Of a DNA stretch of 64,000 nt, positions 17,194-24,853 are shown one piece after another (within the stretch, counting starts at the first letter, position 1; every line of letters begins with the position of its first letter). Origin of the DNA: Scytonema millei VB511283 (GTDB lineage Bacteria > Cyanobacteriota > Cyanobacteriia > Cyanobacteriales > Chroococcidiopsidaceae). The notes under the pieces are model-generated. The model worked only from the letters and a program-made list of their open reading frames with translations, ran no database searches and was not told the origin of the DNA. The stretch spans positions 1-64,000 of the forward strand of contig NZ_JTJC03000005.1 of NCBI RefSeq assembly GCF_000817735.3, given 5' to 3'. The position numbers were made by a program, and so were the translations under genes.

Positions 17194-18353
17194 GGCAGGG
17201 CTGATCTATGGAAAAAAGGAAAATAGACGGCGCATATCGTGAGCTAAATGACGTATCCCTTGGGTAATCGAGTCAAAGCCATTGAAGCGCAAAAGATTGA
17301 GCGCAATGGTTCGCACAATCGCAAAATTGACAGTGGCATGACCATCACATCAGGGAGAGTAATCTTCCTGAAGTAACACATCTTTAATCCAATGGAGGCG
17401 ATTTTCAATCTGCAACGCGAGAACGAATTAGTTGTGCAAAATCAGCCGCATCAACTGCCAAAGAACTGAGATAAAACATCGTTTCGCTCAACGGCTGGTT
17501 TGCTCTGGTGCCAGCACGTTCGACCCGAATCATCCGTTGTACTCCCAACCAATGCGGTTCGATACCAGCCATCGTGTCCAAAATACTGACTGTCCTTTGA
17601 GTGCATCGGTCGCGGCACTGTTCGGTTTGGATGTCTACACTCAGAGGCGGCATTTGCTCAAACTGAGTCCTCAAATACGCCAGTAATTTCGGTTGGTTGG
17701 CTTTAACGGCGATGACATAGTGATTGCCACTAGCGATGATTTGCCCGACTGTTTTTTTGGGTGTGTAGCGCATCCAAACTGAAGCAAACACCCTCCAGTT
17801 GTAGCTTGTTCAACAACAGCTCAACTGTTTTTCTTTCACTGGTTTGATGATTTCGCATCGATTCTAAACCTATCACCACACCTTGAGCGACACTAAAAGC
17901 AGATACCACACTGACAAAATCTTGATAGCAGGAGTCGTAGTCGCTCAAACTGGCTTTGATGCTCTTGCCATCGGTGGCAATTTGCTCATGGGGCATCGGC
18001 ACAAACGTCTCTTGCATCCATGCATTAAATGCTTCGGTTAATGACTCAAAATCTACCCTGACCATGATTCGGCGAATCGTCGATAAGCTGGGCAGTCGTC
18101 GGTTCGGCAACCCCAACAACTCTAACAATACCGCTTGATGGCGTGACACACAGTCGGCTAAAGGGCGATATCCATTGCAACCACTCATCTTTCCCATTGT
18201 GATTAACACTAACACCACCCATAAGGGATATCGCGGCTGAGCGCGCAAATCTTTGACTTGTTGAAGATGCGAGTAGCAGGCTCATTAGACCAAGGATGCG
18301 ATTTAACTACTCCTCCATTATTGATTTTCTCTGGTCAATAGATCAGCCCTGCC
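17194..18353 (-). mobile_element. ISAs1-family insertion sequence remnant, about 1.16 kb
   Basis: The ends are perfect 16-bp inverted repeats, GGCAGGGCTGATCTAT at 17194-17209 and its complement at 18338-18353, which fit ISAs1-type termini. The flanks are the two halves of a CCCCCTTTTTAAGG/GGGGGTTAGGGGGGATC dispersed repeat, so the IS seems to have inserted into one. I see no clean target duplication. The transposase inside is broken at three places, so the copy is unlikely to move by itself. Confidence 0.85.
17206..18269 (-). pseudogene. ISAs1-family transposase pseudogene
   Basis: Reading on the minus strand, HLQQVKDLRAQPRYPLWVVL and MGKMSGCNGYRPLADCV begin a typical ISAs1/H-repeat transposase, followed by ATDGKSIKAS with a catalytic Asp and CFSLDALHTQK. 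A frame change in an A7 run near 17755 moves to KTVGQIIASGNHYVIAVKAN. A second frame change near 17405 leads to ENRLHWIKDVLLQEDYSP. That is followed by an in-frame TGA near 17357, then a recognisable tail (FNGFDSITQGIRHLAHDMRR) ending at 17206. No ATG is found at the expected N-terminus. The three lesions make it non-functional unless frameshifting is invoked more than once. Confidence 0.85.
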
Positions 18354-18361
18354 TTCAAAAG

Positions 18362-18425
18362 GGGGTTAGGGGGGATCTAGTAGAGACGTTACGTGTAACG
18401 TCTCTACTAGATCCCCCCTAACCCC
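18362..18425. repeat. 64-bp near-perfect palindrome (31-bp arms, 2-nt loop) upstream of psbH
   Basis: The left arm 18362-18392 begins GGGGTTAGGGGGGATCTAG and ends GACGTTAC; the right arm 18395-18425 is its exact complement. The inner part is a TAGAGACGTTAC-family palindrome. The outer part is the GGGGGGATC end of the repeat that the ISAs1 copy entered. It would form a very stable hairpin or cruciform and probably terminates transcription coming from the IS. Confidence 0.85.
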
Positions 18426-18445
18426 TCACTCCTCACCCCTCATTT

Positions 18446-18655
18446 ATGCAACAACCAAAATATCAACCTAAAAAAACTGCCCCCGTGCAGTACTTTTTCA
18501 GAAATTTCAATTCAGAAGCTGGTAAGGTTGCCCCTGGTTGGGGTACAACACCGTTAATGGTGGCTTTAATGGTGTTGTTTTTCTTGTTTTTATTAATCAT
18601 TTTGGAGCTTGCCAACGCCTCGCTCATGGTTCGAGGTATTCATGTAGGTTGGTAG
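18446..18655 (+). CDS. psbH: Photosystem II protein PsbH (divergent copy)
   Basis: The 69-residue thylakoid protein carries the unmistakable PsbH signature [17 protein letters not shown], followed by one transmembrane helix ([18 protein letters not shown]) and a short lumenal tail ending in GIHVGW. PsbH stabilises the CP47/D2 side of photosystem II. The N-terminus ([20 protein letters not shown]) is unlike the usual TWLGD-type start, and the tail differs from the common LLEGVNVDW, so this may be a paralogue rather than the housekeeping gene. No psbN lies opposite it, unlike in many cyanobacteria. It is followed after 59 bp by another small membrane protein. Confidence 0.9.
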   Translation: MQQPKYQPKKTAPVQYFFRNFNSEAGKVAPGWGTTPLMVALMVLFFLFLLIILELANASLMVRGIHVGW

Positions 18656-18714
18656 AAACTCGGATAGATCGCCTTGCTGCGATCGCATCAAAATGTTGAC
18701 TTTGAGGTAGTTTC

Positions 18715-18861
18715 ATGAATCACATCTATTATTTTGCCTACGGTGAAGGGCAATTCGCTTCAACTGCAACTGGAGTTTTATTTGGTTTATTAGTAGCTTT
18801 TTTCTTGTGCGTTCTGTTAATTGTATATGCATCGAGTACGTATCCCGCAGATCGCCGTTAG
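18715..18861 (+). CDS. 48-residue single-pass membrane protein, unknown, downstream of psbH
   Basis: The ATG at 18715 is preceded by GAGGTAG at a spacing of 5-6 nt. The product has a polar N-terminus (MNHIYYFAYGEGQFASTATG), one helix (VLFGLLVAFFLCVLLIVYA) and a short tail STYPADRR. Size, topology and position right after psbH resemble photosystem small subunits, but I cannot match it to PsbI, J, K, L, M, N, T, X, Y, Z, Psb30, PetG, L, M, N or PsaI, J, M, X from memory. Co-transcription with psbH is likely (59-bp gap, same strand). A role in photosystem II assembly or structure is inference. Confidence 0.65.
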   Translation: MNHIYYFAYGEGQFASTATGVLFGLLVAFFLCVLLIVYASSTYPADRR

Positions 18862-18935
18862 CATTGGTGCGATCGCCTGGTTCAGACAAAAAACCTGACT
18901 TGACAAGAATCCAGGTTCAAAATCCTTAATGTTTC

Positions 18936-19027
18936 AAAGCGGTTTTCAATTGGGTAAAATACACGTCCGTAGGGGCGCACGGCTGTGCGCTCCTACCCGT
19001 GTCACGCATACAATCGAAAATTGCTAT
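18936..19027. repeat. About 92-bp dispersed element with GGGGCGCAC hairpin core, copy 1
   Basis: The outer ends AAAGCGGTTTTCAATTG and CAATCGAAAATTGCTAT are imperfect inverted repeats, and the centre holds GTAGGGGCGCACGGCTGTGC and its complement. Related copies lie at about 23943-24035, 37385-37477 (reversed) and 37686-37776. It sits upstream of the AraC-type gene. A further AGTCCGC/GCGGACT hairpin follows at 19031-19051. Confidence 0.8.
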
Positions 19028-19118
19028 CAAGAGTCCGCACCAGCGGACTTTGTTTGCTTATTCGTATCAACCTATACCTGACAAAGTACAATTAAGGCAG
19101 ACTTTGAAATAGTAGAGT

Positions 19119-20039
19119 ATGCCAATGTCTGATGCGATTAAAGCTTACAACTCCATGTCTGAGTTTTATGCATCAATGGGTGGAACCCTAAAACAAGACG
19201 TTGATTTTACGATTCATCAGCTTGAGCTAGTTCATAGCAATGTGCCGATCGAGTCTCCCCTATTTCGCGCTAACTATTACTCGATCTTGCTCATTCGTAA
19301 AGGGCGGGGTTGCTACATTCTTGATGGTCAATCTTATGAAATCAAGGACAGGACGATTTACTTTACTAATCCCGGTCACGTTAAGGGATTTAAGATTTAC
19401 GAACTATCGCATGGCTACGTAATTACGTTTTCAGAATCATTTCTGAAGCAATACGTCCATGAAAATATTTTCGATGATTTTCCGTTTTTAATTGCCGAGA
19501 TTGTGCCACCGCACTATCCCGATCGCGAAGTCTTTCAAATTTTTGACGACTTGGGAACGCAACTTTTACAGGAATACCAATCAAATTCTGCTTACAAATT
19601 CAAAATCATCGGCAGTTTGACAGTTGTACTACTGTTCAAAATTAAAGAGCAGTTTTGGAATACTTATAATCCTTTGGCTGAATCGCAAATGGGTTCAGAG
19701 ATTGTCATGACATTCAAGCGCAACTTGGAAGCTCATTTTCGCGATCTTGCGATGGGAAAACTCGATCGCCCATATCGAGTGCAAGACTTTGCCCAAGCGC
19801 AGCATCTTCACCCTGGTTATTTCAGTACGGTGATTAAAAGCAAAACAGGTAAATCTGTCAATGCCTGGATGATTGAAAAAACGCTAGCCGAAGCCCAAGC
19901 AATGCTGTCGAGATCGACTGAATCCGTGCAGGAAATTGCCTTTCGACTTGGCTTTAATGACGCAGCATACTTTTCTCGCTTCTTTAAAAAACATACTGCG
20001 ACCACTCCTTCTAGCTTTCGCCAGAGTCTAAAAGCTTGA
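19119..20039 (+). CDS. AraC family transcriptional regulator
   Basis: The 306-residue protein has an N-terminal cupin-like ligand domain (SILLIRKGRGCYILDGQSYEIKD near residue 55, then YFTNPGHVKGFKIYELSHGYVITFSE). Its C-terminal AraC/XylS DNA-binding domain has two helix-turn-helices (VQDFAQAQHLHPGYFSTVIKSKTGKSVNAWM and VQEIAFRLGFNDAAYFSRFFKKHTATTPSSFRQ). The final FxDxxYFSRxFKKxxGxTPxxFR pattern is diagnostic. The ligand and targets are unknown, and no obvious target operon is adjacent; the neighbours are a repeat element and convergent lepB. The ATG at 19119 has a second ATG at 19125. Confidence 0.92.
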   Translation: MPMSDAIKAYNSMSEFYASMGGTLKQDVDFTIHQLELVHSNVPIESPLFRANYYSILLIRKGRGCYILDGQSYEIKDRTIYFTNPGHVKGFKIYELSHGYVITFSESFLKQYVHENIFDDFPFLIAEIVPPHYPDREVFQIFDDLGTQLLQEYQSNSAYKFKIIGSLTVVLLFKIKEQFWNTYNPLAESQMGSEIVMTFKRNLEAHFRDLAMGKLDRPYRVQDFAQAQHLHPGYFSTVIKSKTGKSVNAWMIEKTLAEAQAMLSRSTESVQEIAFRLGFNDAAYFSRFFKKHTATTPSSFRQSLKA

Positions 20040-20094
20040 AGATCCAGCATTCCACGCCAAGAGACTAGCTGCTTTGTTTTGCCTGAAAATCGCG

Positions 20095-20709
20095 CTAGTT
20101 TGAGATAAATCCCATGCGATCGAGGGGGAAGAAACGGAATACGGCGCGACCGATGATATTTTCTTGAGGTAAAAAGCCCCAAACGTGAGAATCGTTACTA
20201 TCGTTGCGGTTGTCTCCCATGACGAAGTAAGATTCTGCTGGAACTTGGACTGAGTTGAGTTGATAGGCGGGTGGTTCGGCAATATAATCTTCCGAGAGCG
20301 ATCGCCCGTTGAGATAAACTAGACCGTTCTTCACGCTGACTGTATCCCCAGGTTGACCGATAACTCGTTTGATAAAAACTTGGTTTTTGTGATAACCCAT
20401 GCTTTGCAACTGTGCGGGTGGTTCAAACACTACAATATCGCCTGTTTCAGCCGGGTGAAACCAGTATGAGACTTTTTCGACTACCAAGCGATCGCCTGTA
20501 TGTAAGGTGGGTATCATCGAATCTGAGGGAATATAGCGCGGTTCCGCCACAAAAATGCGGATTATCAGCGCCATCACTAGAGCGATCGCAACTAGGCGAA
20601 TATTTTCCTGTTGCGATCGCCATAGTCGCAACAATCCAGATGTTTCTGATGTTTTTGTTTCTTGAGTTGTCGTTGCTGGATCTGGCGAATTCGTCTTCTG
20701 AGATGTCAT
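20095..20709 (-). CDS. lepB: Signal peptidase I
   Basis: The 204-residue membrane-anchored serine protease removes signal peptides from exported proteins on the outer side of the plasma or thylakoid membrane. One transmembrane helix (LVAIALVMALIIRIFVA, residues about 39-55) precedes box B with the catalytic Ser64 in YIPSDSMIPTL, and the general-base Lys114 lies in VFIKRVIGQPGD. Box E is VMGDNRNDSNDSHVWG. The N-terminal 24 residues are Thr/Ser-rich and cytoplasmic. The length is typical for cyanobacterial LepB. It is convergent with the AraC gene (55-bp gap). Confidence 0.96.
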   Translation of the reverse strand: MTSQKTNSPDPATTTQETKTSETSGLLRLWRSQQENIRLVAIALVMALIIRIFVAEPRYIPSDSMIPTLHTGDRLVVEKVSYWFHPAETGDIVVFEPPAQLQSMGYHKNQVFIKRVIGQPGDTVSVKNGLVYLNGRSLSEDYIAEPPAYQLNSVQVPAESYFVMGDNRNDSNDSHVWGFLPQENIIGRAVFRFFPLDRMGFISN

Positions 20710-21085
20710 AAACTGTGGTGCGCTCTTGCGTGGTGCGTGAAATACTTCTAACTTCTGGCTCCTAGCTGTGATGCGGAACTACGTTTCTCTATAAAGTACA
20801 ATAATACCTTTATTTAGTTAGCTAGTTATTACTTATGTCACTTTGTCTGCAAGTAAGTTTGAAGTGATTTTTTATACTAAAGTTTGCAGGTCGTTGGCGC
20901 TGAAAGACAGACTTTGACAGGAAAAAGTGATTTTTATTACAGAAATTTTTGTTTCGATTACATCGGTAGCCAAAAATACCAAATCTACATTATGGTACAG
21001 GTGGCAATAAACTCAGAAATGCCAAGCTGGGCTAGGAATTTCTATATTTCTGGCACGACAGCTAAAGCAAAGGAGACAGTAAAAT
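20710..21085. other. 376-bp region between lepB and the secreted Thr/Pro-rich protein
   Basis: This is the divergent promoter region of lepB (minus) and the gene at 21086 (plus). The sequence is A/T-rich with no repeat array. The only clear signal is the ribosome-binding site AAAGGAGACAG 8-12 nt before the ATG at 21086. I see no further gene here. Confidence 0.5.
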
Positions 21086-21592
21086 ATGCTCAAACAGTTT
21101 TTGACAGGTGGTTCTGTTCTCGCCCTATTGCTCGTAGGCGGTTTCTCAGCTCAAGCAAAGCCACAAACATCAGTCTTATTACAAGCTCAAACCCAGGAAG
21201 TACCTACTACTCCCGATACTCAAACAACTCCACCGGCAGGGACACTTGATCCTGGTACAAGCCCAGAAGGAACGACTACACCGGATACGACTGTACCTGA
21301 TGCAACTACACCGGATACGACTACACCGGATACGACTGTACCTGATGCAACTACACCGGATACGACTACACCGGATACGACTACGCCTGACGTAACTCCT
21401 GATGCAGGTACGCCCGAAACCACGAGTCCTGATGCTACGACTAGCCCCGATGCTAGCGATACGTCTACCCCTGAGTCGCAAACCTCAACTCCTGACTCTA
21501 ATACCGATAGAGCTGCAATATTTTGCGAATCCAATCCGGTAAATAGTCCAACTGGAGGCGGCGCGCGACAATTTCGTGAATGCCAGCAATAG
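21086..21592 (+). CDS. Secreted Thr-Pro-Asp-rich low-complexity protein
   Basis: The 168-residue product has a clear signal peptide (MLKQFLTGGSVLALLLVGGF, cleavage probably after SAQA at about residue 24). A spacer region follows, built almost entirely of T-T-P-D-T and V-P-D-A units (residues about 40-140), and then a short C-terminal part with two cysteines (IFCESNPVNSPTGGGARQFRECQQ) that could form a disulfide. The repeat unit at DNA level is ACTACACCGGATACG, repeated several times. An extracytoplasmic linker or wall-associated function is plausible but unproven. A strong AAAGGAGACAG Shine-Dalgarno supports the start. Confidence 0.8.
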   Translation: MLKQFLTGGSVLALLLVGGFSAQAKPQTSVLLQAQTQEVPTTPDTQTTPPAGTLDPGTSPEGTTTPDTTVPDATTPDTTTPDTTVPDATTPDTTTPDTTTPDVTPDAGTPETTSPDATTSPDASDTSTPESQTSTPDSNTDRAAIFCESNPVNSPTGGGARQFRECQQ

Positions 21593-21681
21593 TAGCGTGC
21601 GGTAAGGCTTGCGTCTAGATTTGTAATTGTAAAGGGCAGGAGACAGAAGAAATCTTTTTCAGATTCTGCCTCTTGCTCTCT

Positions 21682-23610
21682 TTACCGCTTCAACCAACGC
21701 CAGCAAGAAACAAAGATGTAGTGGCTAATCCCCAGACAGCAACTAGAGATCGCGGCGATCGCGCTAAAAAAGATAGCATACACCTGAAGCTCAAGCCAAC
21801 TTGGTTGCGGGCTAAGATGAAAAATTAGGGCTGGGAAAAGATTGAGCCGAATCAGAATAGTAAAGACGATCGCCGTACTAACAGCAGCAACGGTGGCATG
21901 AAAAAAGCGATGACGGCGCAAACCCAAGCCGGAGACGAGAAAGGCGATCGCCACGCCGACAGTTGCAGGGAAGCTCCAAATTCCAATGTAAGGTGTAATT
22001 AAAGTCCAACACAACCAGCCCAAAACATAACCACTAGCACCTAGCAAGGCAGAAATTAAGTAGCGTCGTCGTTGGTCAAAAGCTCCCAATGCAGTCAATC
22101 CTACGGCTGTAAATAACCCCGCCGATGCAAACACAATCGATTCTACTTCTGTGGCAATTTGCGAGTTTGTCATCAGTTGGGGTAGGTATTCTACTAGGAA
22201 GCTATTGACTGCGATTCCCAGGGGAGAAAAATAACCAAACATAAAGCCGATACTAGTGCCGACAACAGCCGCGATCGCGCTCCACACAATAGCTCGGATA
22301 GTATCTATTCCAGCTTGTCCTACCTGGGTAGTCAATCGCCATAGAGAACGAGTTATATTCGCTAGGCTGCTACCGATCTTGGTAACAACAGGTATGGACG
22401 CAAAGCGGCTGGTCGATGGTCTGCGCTGGGTTGCTTGTCGTAGAGTCTGCGATCCCTGGGGGGTGGTATTGTGAGTTTGAAAGGTTGATGGCGGCGATTG
22501 CTTCCTAATGGTTTCAGCGAAAAAATTCGTCGTTCGCACAGCAATCTGATGCATTTGATTCACAAGTTGGGGCGATCGCTGTTTGCTAATTTGCGCTAAG
22601 CGGTGAGTTAAGTAGGTAGCTATGAGTTGCGATCGCTTCCAGCCATTCAAACTCAGTTGATGAATCGCTTGATATACCGATGGTTGCGTTTCGATCGACG
22701 GACTTTGTAATAACCTTTGTTCGATCGCCGTAGCATTAGATGGACGCAGGCGGGCATCTTCCTGCACTAATTCATCCAGGAGATCGGCAAATGCTGGGCT
22801 AACTTGGACTAAATGTCGCCAACTCAGCTCTTTGGTTACGGGGTCTTCCAACTCAGAGGGAGGCTGACCAGTGAGTAATTCAATTGTCGTTCTACCCAAA
22901 GCATAGAAATCGGCAGCCGGTTCCACATCCCGTCCCGAAGATTGTTCTGGAGGGCTATAGCCAGGGGAATAGAGACGAGTTGAGCTTTCTACGGCTGACA
23001 CGGAATGCTGACGCGATCGCCTTTTTTTAGCTCCACCAAAATCGATCAAGACTAGTCGATTTGTTTCTTGGCGTAACATTAAATTTGAGGGTTTCAGGTC
23101 GCGATGGATAATTTGCCTGCTGTGCAATACCTGAAGAATTTCTAAAGCTTGTCCGAACCAATCTCGCACCATTTCTTCAGGACAACCTCGGTCGTACTTG
23201 TCGAGGATAGCCTCTAAAGTCTGACCGTCAATTTTTTCCATGACCAGACAAAATAGATCCCGCTTGGAATTGCTGGCGGGTAGGTGAAAATAGCCGTCTG
23301 GCTCGACTCTAGGAACGCCAGGATGCTTGAGACCGATCAAAATTGCCGCTTCCTGCTGAAACAATTGTCTTGCTTTAGCGCCATTTTCTAACAAAATCTT
23401 TAACACTCGTTCGGTCTGAGTTTGCAGATCCCAAACGGTGTAAATTACAGAAAATCCACCCGTCCCTAATTTTTTGAGTGCAATATAACGCTCTCGCAAC
23501 GCGATCGCCGCGCCGCACGTAGTACAAAACTTGTTTCCCCCTGCTTGGACGTGTGGATGCTGGGGGTCACTAGGATTGATACAGAGAGTAACGCTAGGCT
23601 GATAAGGCAC
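21682..23610 (-). CDS. Serine/threonine protein kinase with N-terminal Cys motif and C-terminal membrane domain
   Basis: The 642-residue protein starts with a zinc-ribbon-like prefix (C10, then C29-TT-C32-G), common in cyanobacterial Hanks-type kinases. The kinase domain spans about residues 43-310: glycine loop KKLGTGGFSVIYTVWD, Lys in RVLKILLENG, catalytic loop IIHRDLKPSNLML, metal-binding DFGGAKK and activation segment YSPGYSPPEQS. After a Ser/Gln-rich linker, the last 210 residues contain about five to six hydrophobic helices, so the enzyme is membrane-anchored by its C-terminus. Input signal and targets are not evident. A cluster of 7-bp repeats lies just upstream of its start. Confidence 0.93.
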   Translation of the reverse strand: MPYQPSVTLCINPSDPQHPHVQAGGNKFCTTCGAAIALRERYIALKKLGTGGFSVIYTVWDLQTQTERVLKILLENGAKARQLFQQEAAILIGLKHPGVPRVEPDGYFHLPASNSKRDLFCLVMEKIDGQTLEAILDKYDRGCPEEMVRDWFGQALEILQVLHSRQIIHRDLKPSNLMLRQETNRLVLIDFGGAKKRRSRQHSVSAVESSTRLYSPGYSPPEQSSGRDVEPAADFYALGRTTIELLTGQPPSELEDPVTKELSWRHLVQVSPAFADLLDELVQEDARLRPSNATAIEQRLLQSPSIETQPSVYQAIHQLSLNGWKRSQLIATYLTHRLAQISKQRSPQLVNQMHQIAVRTTNFFAETIRKQSPPSTFQTHNTTPQGSQTLRQATQRRPSTSRFASIPVVTKIGSSLANITRSLWRLTTQVGQAGIDTIRAIVWSAIAAVVGTSIGFMFGYFSPLGIAVNSFLVEYLPQLMTNSQIATEVESIVFASAGLFTAVGLTALGAFDQRRRYLISALLGASGYVLGWLCWTLITPYIGIWSFPATVGVAIAFLVSGLGLRRHRFFHATVAAVSTAIVFTILIRLNLFPALIFHLSPQPSWLELQVYAIFFSAIAAISSCCLGISHYIFVSCWRWLKR

Positions 23611-23650
23611 AATCAGCTGTGGATGCAGGCTGTTTAGATTTTACATTAGT

Positions 23651-23710
23651 CAGTTATCAGTTATCAGTTATCAGTTATCAGTTATCAGTTATCAGTTATC
23701 AGTTATCAGT
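23651..23710. repeat. Tandem heptanucleotide repeat (CAGTTAT), about 8.5 copies
   Basis: Uninterrupted 7-bp units CAGTTAT run from 23651 to about 23710 between the kinase and the Uma2 remnant. The same heptamer appears in shorter runs at 4490-4580, 35545-35575, 40795-40815, 43730-43750 and, as its complement, at 46005-46025, 57550-57595 and 62405-62430. This is a short tandem repeat class typical of heterocystous-type cyanobacteria. Confidence 0.9.
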
Positions 23711-23752
23711 GACCAATGCCAAAATAAAGTATCTCCTGCGCAGGGTTGTCCT

Positions 23753-24082
23753 ATGCTTACAGATCGCCAATTGCAAACCTACACGCTTGAAGAGTTTCTA
23801 GAGCTGGATTTGCTAGAAGACGGGGAGTACGAGCTGATTAATGGGATACTAGTACCGATGGCACAACCTTCTGGAAAGCATGAAAATCTTCGCACTGGGT
23901 TATTAGTCTCTCTATTCTGGTTGAAACCGAATACCGCTTTACGAGCCGTTTTTAATTGGATGAAATACGTAGGCTGTAGGGGCGCTTTCTCTGTGCGCCC
24001 CTACCAATGTCATGTACGCAATCGAGAATCGCTATTAGATTTGACTGTAGAACGAATTATGGGTTTTGGTGCGGGAATTTAA
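23753..24082 (+). pseudogene. Uma2 family (DUF820) nuclease-like gene, truncated by a repeat element
   Basis: The first 60 or so residues (MLTDRQLQTYTLEEFLELD, then DGEYELINGILVPMAQPSGKH) are the N-terminus of the Uma2/DUF820 family, a PD-(D/E)XK-like fold very abundant in cyanobacteria. Intact members have about 190 residues. Here the frame runs into a dispersed GGGGCGC hairpin element at about 23943-24035 and ends after 109 codons, and the catalytic core residues are absent. The remaining residues (GCRGAFSVRPYQCHVRNRES) are repeat-derived. The gene is therefore a remnant. Confidence 0.8.
23943..24035. repeat. About 92-bp dispersed element with GGGGCGC hairpin core, copy 2, inside the Uma2 remnant
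   Basis: The sequence GTTTTTAATTGGATGAAATAC and the end CAATCGAGAATCGCTAT match the ends of copy 1 at 18936-19027, and the centre has GTAGGGGCGC and GCGCCCCTAC. It replaces the C-terminal part of the Uma2 gene. Confidence 0.8.
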
Positions 24083-24370
24083 AACTGTACGTTTGAGTAA
24101 TGACAAAACAGCTACCTCTGTAGTCACCATAAGATCGTCTTCCTTTGTGCAGACATTATAAGTGCGGCATTAAAAATATTTTTAACGTTATCTCTGAATT
24201 CCGAATTCCGAATTCCGAATTCTCCCATCCCTATCTTTGGATAGAGTGCGATCGCAGTTATATAAGTTGAATTAGAGAATATAGAGGTTGACTTTTTCAA
24301 TAACAAGAATTTGTACTTAGTGACGGGAGAAATAGCGAGTATGGATGCCATGAAAATGGAGAGAACGAAC

Positions 24371-24826
24371 ATGGCAGAGCGTTATTGCGCTCTAGTTCTT
24401 GGAATTACTTTTTTGATTCTCGGTATTGCTGGGTTTATTCCAGCTTTAGTTAACTTACCTGGAACGAATGCCTCATACGTTCCAGCAGATATTGCGCCTG
24501 GAGCATATTCTGCCGGATTTGGTTATTTATTTGGGATATTTCCTACCAATTTCTTACACAATTTAGTCCATTGTGCTGTAGGAATTTTTGGGATTGCTTC
24601 CTATACCAGTGCTAGCAGCGCGCGGGTATTTAACCGCTTTTTTGCTGTCTCTTACATCTTAATCGCTCTTTTAGGAGTCATTCCTGCAACCAACACAGTA
24701 TTTGGGTTGATGCCAATTTTTGGTGGCAACGTTTTGCTGAACGGTTTAACAGCAGTTGCGGCTTTATATTACGGCATTATTTTACCTGCAAAAGTCAATG
24801 ACGTTGGAGTAGCACGAAATATTTAG
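24371..24826 (+). CDS. DUF4383 family membrane protein
   Basis: The 151-residue protein has four hydrophobic helices: YCALVLGITFLILGIAGFI, LHNLVHCAVGIFGIASY, FFAVSYILIALLGVI and LNGLTAVAALYYGII. The FGIFPTNFLHNLVHCAVGI segment is diagnostic for DUF4383, a family of small bacterial membrane proteins of unknown role, often stress-associated. The frame is open from a TTG at 24311 and there is an ATG at 24341. The ATG at 24371 (MAERYCALVLG) matches the usual family beginning and has GGAGAGAACG 5-12 nt upstream, so I prefer it. The stop overlaps a palindromic element shared with the convergent PLD gene. Confidence 0.85.
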   Translation: MAERYCALVLGITFLILGIAGFIPALVNLPGTNASYVPADIAPGAYSAGFGYLFGIFPTNFLHNLVHCAVGIFGIASYTSASSARVFNRFFAVSYILIALLGVIPATNTVFGLMPIFGGNVLLNGLTAVAALYYGIILPAKVNDVGVARNI

Positions 24827-24853
24827 TAGAGACACAAAATTTTGTATTTCTAC
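24826..24853. terminator. TAGAGAC-type palindrome at the convergent gene ends
   Basis: GTAGAGACACAAAAT is followed by its imperfect complement TTTGTATTTCTAC. The last G of the upstream TAG stop is the first base of the element, and the convergent PLD gene ends inside it at 24850. It probably serves as a bidirectional terminator for both genes. Confidence 0.7.

Noticed and set aside
23651-23710. CAGTTAT tandem array considered as a CRISPR array
   Set aside because: The units are 7 bp with no spacers, so it is a simple tandem repeat. No cas gene or 25-40 bp repeat/spacer pattern occurs in the window.
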